64,000 bases of DNA, taken from positions 186,001-250,000 of the forward strand of contig CAAGDD010000004.1 of assembly GCA_900768545.1 (NCBI GenBank), in the 5' to 3' direction. The DNA is from Clostridia bacterium (GTDB lineage Bacteria; Bacillota; Clostridia; Christensenellales; UBA1242). Of this stretch, positions 59,931 through 64,000 are shown in pieces. The notes under the pieces were generated by a model. The model had not been told where the DNA came from and made no database searches. It saw nothing but the letters and a program-made list of their open reading frames with translations. Within the stretch, counting starts at the first letter, position 1. The number at the start of each line of letters is the position of its first letter. The position numbers and the translations under genes are program-made.

Positions 59931-60823
59931 TGAAGAAAAAAGTTGTGTTTATTTTGGGGCCGACGGCTGTTGGAAAAACTTATTTTAGCGTTATGCTTGC
60001 AAAGGCGTTTGACGGCGAAATAATCTCGGCTGACTCAGTGCAAATTTACAAAGATTTTGATATCGGCTCGGCAAAAGTCACAAAAGACGAAATGCAAGGT
60101 GTAAAGCATTATGCGATCGACATTTTAGAGCCAGAAGAAGATTTTTCAGTGTTTGATTTTGTGCAATACACTCGTGAAAAAATTGACCAAATCACCGAAG
60201 AAAAACATCTTCCTATTGTGGTCGGTGGAACGGCTCTTTACATCAAAGCGCTGACAAAAGGATACAATTTTGGCGGAGCGGGAAAGGACGAAAATTTGAG
60301 AAAATCTCTCGAAGAAAAACCGCTTGATGAGCTTTGCCAAATGCTTAAAGAAAAAGACGAAAAATTGTATTTGCAAATCGACCTTCAAAACAAAGTTAGA
60401 GTGGTGAGAGCGCTTGAAATTGCGCTTGTTGACGGCGAAAAAACGCAAGAAGAAGTCGATATAGAGCCACTTTTGATCGCTCTTGTCAAAGATCGTCAAT
60501 ATCTTTATGAAGCGATAAACAAACGCGTCGATATTATGCTTGAAAACGGGCTTGTCGATGAAGTCAAGGCGTTGATGGCTCGCGGGCTTAACAAAGAAAA
60601 TTCGTCGATGAAGGCGATTGGATATAAAGAAGTTTTTGATTATTTAAATGGCGATGTGACCTATGAAAAAATGGTCGAAATTTTAAAACAACATAGCAGA
60701 AATTATGCTAAAAGACAACTCACATTTTTGCGCTCGATGGACGATATCAATTTTGTTGATGTTTCAAATCTTGAAAACGCAAAGAATGAAATTTTTAAAC
60801 TTATAGGAGATTTTTTGAAATGA
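59930..60823 (+). CDS. miaA: tRNA dimethylallyltransferase MiaA
   Basis: The 297-residue enzyme attaches the isopentenyl group to adenosine 37 of tRNAs reading UNN codons, making the substrate for MiaB. The P-loop GPTAVGKT, SADSVQIYKDFDIGSAKV, VVGGTALYIKAL and the late motif SSMKAIGYKEVFDYLNG...NYAKRQLTFLRS are present. It overlaps both neighbours (mutL stop; PLP enzyme start), so the genes are translationally coupled. hfq, which often follows miaA, is absent. Confidence 0.97.
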   Translation: MKKKVVFILGPTAVGKTYFSVMLAKAFDGEIISADSVQIYKDFDIGSAKVTKDEMQGVKHYAIDILEPEEDFSVFDFVQYTREKIDQITEEKHLPIVVGGTALYIKALTKGYNFGGAGKDENLRKSLEEKPLDELCQMLKEKDEKLYLQIDLQNKVRVVRALEIALVDGEKTQEEVDIEPLLIALVKDRQYLYEAINKRVDIMLENGLVDEVKALMARGLNKENSSMKAIGYKEVFDYLNGDVTYEKMVEILKQHSRNYAKRQLTFLRSMDDINFVDVSNLENAKNEIFKLIGDFLK

Positions 60824-62028
60824 AAAATTTGGAAAAAATTGAAGAAATAGAAAGAAAACTTGCTCCACGCTTTCACGAAGTTGACAGAGTGGCGTGCATA
60901 AATCAAGAAAAGGTGTTAAACGCGTTTAGAGAAGTGGGCGTTTCAAACTCTCATTTTTGTGGAACAACTGGATATGGCTACACTGACAAAGGTCGTGACG
61001 ACTTTTCAAAGGTTGTTGCAAAGGTTTTTGGGGCAGAAGACGCTTTGTGTTCGCCACATTTGACTTGTGGGACTCACACAATCGCGACCGCTTTGTATGG
61101 GCTTTTGCGTCCAAATGATATGATGATTTCGATCTCAGGAAATCTTTATGACACACTAGAAAACACACTTTTTGGAGAAGATAACGGCAGTTTGCAAAGT
61201 TTGGGTGTTAAGTTTGAATTTATCGACCTTATTGGAAACGAATTTGACAAAGAAAAGATTTTTAGCGAAGTGAAAAAGCATAAGCCAAGAGTTGTTTTTG
61301 TTCAAAAATCAAGGGGATATTCTGATAGACAAGCCATTTCTGTAAGAAAAATGGAAGAGATTTTTAAAGAAGTCAAAAAAATTAGCCCAGAAACATTTAT
61401 TATGGTTGACAACTGCTATGGCGAATTTGTTGAAGATATCGAACCTACAAATGTCGGTGCAGATGTGTGCATGGGTTCATTTATCAAAAATATCGGCGGC
61501 TCACTTGCTCCAACAGGAGGCTATATTGTCGGCAGTAAACGCGCTATCGAAAAAATCGAAAATCGATTGACTTGCCCTTCACTTGGTCGTGAAACTGGCT
61601 CTTATGAAATGGGCTATCGATTGTTTTATCAAGGTCTTTTTATGGCTCCACATGTCGTTGCACAAGCGCTTAAAGGCGGATATCTCATCGGCGAAGTTAT
61701 GAAGAAAAAAGGAATGAAAGTTATTCCAGATTCGACCGAAAAAAGCTATGATATCGTCAAATCTATCGTTTTTGGCGACAAAGAAAAACTTATCGAGTTT
61801 GTCCAACTCATTCAAAAACTTTCACCAATCGACAGTTACGCAGTGCCAGAACCTTATCCAATGTCAGGCTACAACTGCGATGTTATTATGGCTGCTGGCA
61901 CTTTTGTTGAAGGTGCGTCAATCGAACTTTCTTGCGACAGCCCAATCAGACCACCATATATCGCTTATTTCCAAGGCGGCATAACTTATGAACAACTCAA
62001 ACTTATTGCGTGTGAACTTTGCGACTAA
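60820..62028 (+). CDS. PLP-dependent methionine gamma-lyase-family protein (YnbB type)
   Basis: The 402-residue protein belongs to the fold-type I PLP family often labelled aluminium resistance or YnbB. Features are GTTGYGYTDKGRDDFSKVVAKVFGAEDALCSPHLTCGTHTIATALYG, VDNCYGEFVEDIEP and the Schiff-base Lys in MGSFIKNIGGSLAPTGGYI. The physiological substrate is not established, although C-S bond cleavage is the presumed chemistry. It follows miaA in many Bacillota. The start overlaps the miaA stop (ATGA). Confidence 0.92.
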   Translation: MKNLEKIEEIERKLAPRFHEVDRVACINQEKVLNAFREVGVSNSHFCGTTGYGYTDKGRDDFSKVVAKVFGAEDALCSPHLTCGTHTIATALYGLLRPNDMMISISGNLYDTLENTLFGEDNGSLQSLGVKFEFIDLIGNEFDKEKIFSEVKKHKPRVVFVQKSRGYSDRQAISVRKMEEIFKEVKKISPETFIMVDNCYGEFVEDIEPTNVGADVCMGSFIKNIGGSLAPTGGYIVGSKRAIEKIENRLTCPSLGRETGSYEMGYRLFYQGLFMAPHVVAQALKGGYLIGEVMKKKGMKVIPDSTEKSYDIVKSIVFGDKEKLIEFVQLIQKLSPIDSYAVPEPYPMSGYNCDVIMAAGTFVEGASIELSCDSPIRPPYIAYFQGGITYEQLKLIACELCD

Positions 62029-62073
62029 TTTGATTGTTGTTCTATTTAAATCAATATAAAAATAAAATATAGC

Positions 62074-62697
62074 ATGGGAAAATCATACAAATCTCATGCT
62101 TTTTTTGAGGGGATAAAATATAGTTGTCAAAATGCACTCAAACAAAACAAAATCAAGTTGATTGTCACGCTTTGCTTTGTTTTGGCGTCGATTTGCACCG
62201 GCATTTTTGTCGCAATCAAGGCAAACAACTCTTACAATTTGTCAAAACTTCAAGAAATTGATCTTTGTGATTATTATTCTGGGGCGGTGGCGACCGCGTC
62301 GGCGTTTATGTCGCGCTCGTTTTCGCTTTTGATCAATATTGCTCTTTTGATTTGTCTGTCGTTCTCGCCATTTTGCTTTGTTTTGGCGGAAGTTTTGTTT
62401 GTCTATCGGGCATATCTTTTTGGACTTAACATCACTTTAATTTTCATTTTTTATGGCATTGGGTCAATGGTGACTGCAATAATCGTCGTTTTGCCGTGTC
62501 AACTTTTAACACTTTTGTTTTTGATCGTGTTTTATATTTTGCTTTTAAACATAAATTGCAATTGCAAAAAATTTGGAAGGTGCGATACAAATCGTGGACT
62601 TGTGATTTTGTTTGGAATTTTGATTTTGCTTTTGATAAACCTTGCCGAAACGATTTTGCTCTTTGTTTTAAACGGAAAAGTGATATTGATAATCTAA
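62074..62697 (+). CDS. SpoIIM-like membrane protein
   Basis: The 207-residue protein has about five membrane segments (near residues 25-48, 75-100, 105-130, 135-165 and 175-200). The layout of a charged N-terminal helix, first membrane segment and a Gly/Pro-containing segment (FGLNITLIFIFYGIGSMVTAIIVVLPCQLL) fits the SpoIIM/DUF95 family, and spoIIM lies near dacF in many Clostridia, as here. Sequence similarity is modest. No Shine-Dalgarno is seen; TAAAAT (62063-62068) ends five bases before the ATG, though the -35 is weak. Confidence 0.6.
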   Translation: MGKSYKSHAFFEGIKYSCQNALKQNKIKLIVTLCFVLASICTGIFVAIKANNSYNLSKLQEIDLCDYYSGAVATASAFMSRSFSLLINIALLICLSFSPFCFVLAEVLFVYRAYLFGLNITLIFIFYGIGSMVTAIIVVLPCQLLTLLFLIVFYILLLNINCNCKKFGRCDTNRGLVILFGILILLLINLAETILLFVLNGKVILII

Positions 62698-62745
62698 TGC
62701 ATAAAAGCGGTTTTTTTGAAAAAAATAATCAAAAAAGGAGCCGAT

Positions 62746-63903
62746 ATGAAAAAATTTTTAGTCAGTTTTGCTTTAATAATTTTGTCAATTTCGCTTTTGT
62801 GCACGGCAAATTTGTCAGTTACGGCTGCTTTTGCGGAAAGCGACTTGAACATTTCGAGCAAAAGTGCAGTTTTGATGGAAAATGACAGCCAAGAGATTTT
62901 GTATTCAAAAGACGCTGAAAAACATTTGCCGATCGCAAGTATGGTCAAAATGATGACAATTTTGATCTCGCTTGAAGAACTCGACAATAACAATGTCGAA
63001 CTCTCAACGCCAATCACAACCACCGAAAACGCTTCAAGCATGGGCGGGTCGCAAGTCTTTTTGGATCCTTATGTTGAATATAGTTTTGAAGACCTGCTCA
63101 AAAGTGTGATTGTTGCATCTGCAAATGACTCAAGCGTTGCACTCGCCGAATATTTCAATGGAAATGAAAAAGCGTTTGTCAATCGAATGAACAAAAAAGC
63201 GCAAGAACTTGGCATGACAAACACACATTATGCAAATTGCACTGGGCTGCCAGCGCCAGAACAATATTCTTGTGCCAAAGACTGCGCGACACTTCTTCAC
63301 GAAGTTTTAAAACACAAAACTTATCACGATTATAGCACAATTTGGATGGACGAACTTGTGCACCCATCAGGCAGAAAAACCGAACTTACAAACACAAATC
63401 GACTTATTAGATATTATCAAGGTTGTGACGGTGGAAAGACTGGCTCAACAAACGAAGCGGGTTGTTGTTTGGGCGCGTCGGCAAAGCGCGGCGATATGCG
63501 ACTTATTTCTGTGATTTTGGGAGCAGAAAACAGCAAAACTCGTTTTAATGAAAGTTCAATTTTGTTAAACTATGGTTTTGCAAATTTTGAAAGTGAAAAA
63601 CTTATTGATAGCAACAATGTTTTCGCGACCCTTCCAGTTTGCAAAGGAAAAGTGGAAAATGTTGATGTTTTCGCAGATGAAAGTTTTTCGGCAGTAGTCA
63701 AAAAGGGTGACAAGAGTGGATACGAAATTTCTTCTACACTTGAAAAATCGATAAAAGCACCTTCAAAGAAAGGCGACAAAGTGGGCGAAGTGGTGGTTTC
63801 GAAAAACGGGAACATTATCAAAAAAATCTCGCTTGTGTTAAATCAAGATATCAAGCACTTAAATCTCATTGAAACTGCTCAAAAGATTGTTCAAAAGTGG
63901 TAA
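62746..63903 (+). CDS. dacF: D-alanyl-D-alanine carboxypeptidase, DacF/PBP5 type
   Basis: The 385-residue secreted enzyme trims the last D-Ala from peptidoglycan stem peptides. It has a signal peptide (about residues 1-28), the active-site motif SMVKMM after LPIAS, the second motif SANDSS, and KTGSTNEAG. A C-terminal beta domain follows (VENVDVFADESFSAVVKKGDKSGYEI...). The ATG at 62746 follows AAAAAGGAG; an upstream in-frame start is not needed. A strong terminator follows. Whether it is the sporulation DacF or vegetative DacA cannot be settled; the SpoIIM-like neighbour favours DacF. Confidence 0.92.
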   Translation: MKKFLVSFALIILSISLLCTANLSVTAAFAESDLNISSKSAVLMENDSQEILYSKDAEKHLPIASMVKMMTILISLEELDNNNVELSTPITTTENASSMGGSQVFLDPYVEYSFEDLLKSVIVASANDSSVALAEYFNGNEKAFVNRMNKKAQELGMTNTHYANCTGLPAPEQYSCAKDCATLLHEVLKHKTYHDYSTIWMDELVHPSGRKTELTNTNRLIRYYQGCDGGKTGSTNEAGCCLGASAKRGDMRLISVILGAENSKTRFNESSILLNYGFANFESEKLIDSNNVFATLPVCKGKVENVDVFADESFSAVVKKGDKSGYEISSTLEKSIKAPSKKGDKVGEVVVSKNGNIIKKISLVLNQDIKHLNLIETAQKIVQKW

Positions 63904-63920
63904 ATCAAACAAATATTTTC

Positions 63921-63949
63921 GAAGGCAACAAAAATTGCCTTCTTTTTTT
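63921..63949 (+). terminator. Terminator after dacF
   Basis: GAAGGCAA (63921-63928) pairs with TTGCCTTC (63935-63942), followed by seven T. Confidence 0.95.
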
Positions 63950-64000
63950 GTTTGTAGCGTGTAAAATGGTGTTTTTGCTTGATTTTTTTGCAATTTTTTT

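Noticed and set aside
1..64000. CRISPR arrays, prophage, transposases, rRNA and tRNA genes
   Set aside because: I looked for regularly spaced direct repeats, transposase or phage motifs and RNA gene signatures on both strands and saw none. The only repeat family seen is the GC-rich junction elements.

Overview
The window is 64 kb of dense, AT-rich chromosome from a Gram-positive, low-GC bacterium, most likely an uncultured Clostridia-type Bacillota. The basis is gene content and order: a ClpC-type Clp ATPase with a UVR linker, long-form HPF, RNase J, a DUF4364 regulator, PdaB-like deacetylase, a SpoIIM-like gene beside a DacF-type carboxypeptidase, the rimO-pgsA-recA order and the miaB-mutS-mutL-miaA-PLP lyase order. 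I see no rRNA, tRNA, CRISPR array, prophage or insertion sequence. Standard stop codons are used throughout.

Layout. 1-9 kb: clpC (cut by the window edge), hpf, a lipoprotein, a degenerate ABC ATPase, two small unknown genes, a signal-less subtilase, murG (minus strand) and a secreted Ig-like protein. 9-19 kb: a type IIA topoisomerase pair that looks more like topoisomerase IV than gyrase, then a 1600-residue surface protein with beta-helix repeats. 19-29.7 kb: deacetylase, two-domain SSB, gpmI and DUF378 (minus), greA, a membrane protein, RNase J, methyltransferase, PAP2, tsaE-tsaB and a zinc-ribbon protein with a very acidic tail. 29.9-33.7 kb: a large minus-strand surface protein. 33.9-39.8 kb: two half-size TSUP permeases, a ferredoxin, then a Ppx/GppA-like pseudoenzyme, an HtrA-like pseudoprotease, an MreB homologue, MinD and a MinE-like protein. 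40-45 kb: an ABC-2 exporter pair, DUF4364, an unknown helical protein and a second deacetylase-like protein. 45.6-64 kb: ftsK, rimO, pgsA, recA, PBP1A (minus), miaB, mutS, mutL, miaA, a PLP lyase, a SpoIIM-like protein and a D-Ala-D-Ala carboxypeptidase.

The genes serve protein quality control and ribosome hibernation, chromosome topology and segregation (ParCE-like, FtsK, MinD, MreB), DNA repair (recA, mutSL), tRNA and ribosome modification (MiaA, MiaB, RimO, TsaB/TsaE) and cell-wall building and trimming (MurG, PBP1A, DacF, PAP2, deacetylases).

The most unusual signals are not genes. Four GC-rich intergenic elements (about 4.3, 13.8, 29.7 and 42.9 kb) share short terminal inverted repeats and the same four-way-junction fold: outer stem, left hairpin, long central stem, right hairpin. 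They share little internal sequence, and each sits just behind a gene end. Second, at least five genes have a good promoter whose -10 box lies only 6-7 nt before the ATG, with no Shine-Dalgarno sequence, predicting leaderless mRNAs, which are uncommon in Bacillota. Third, several proteins are catalytically degenerate members of enzyme families, and two of them are adjacent in the MreB/MinD locus.
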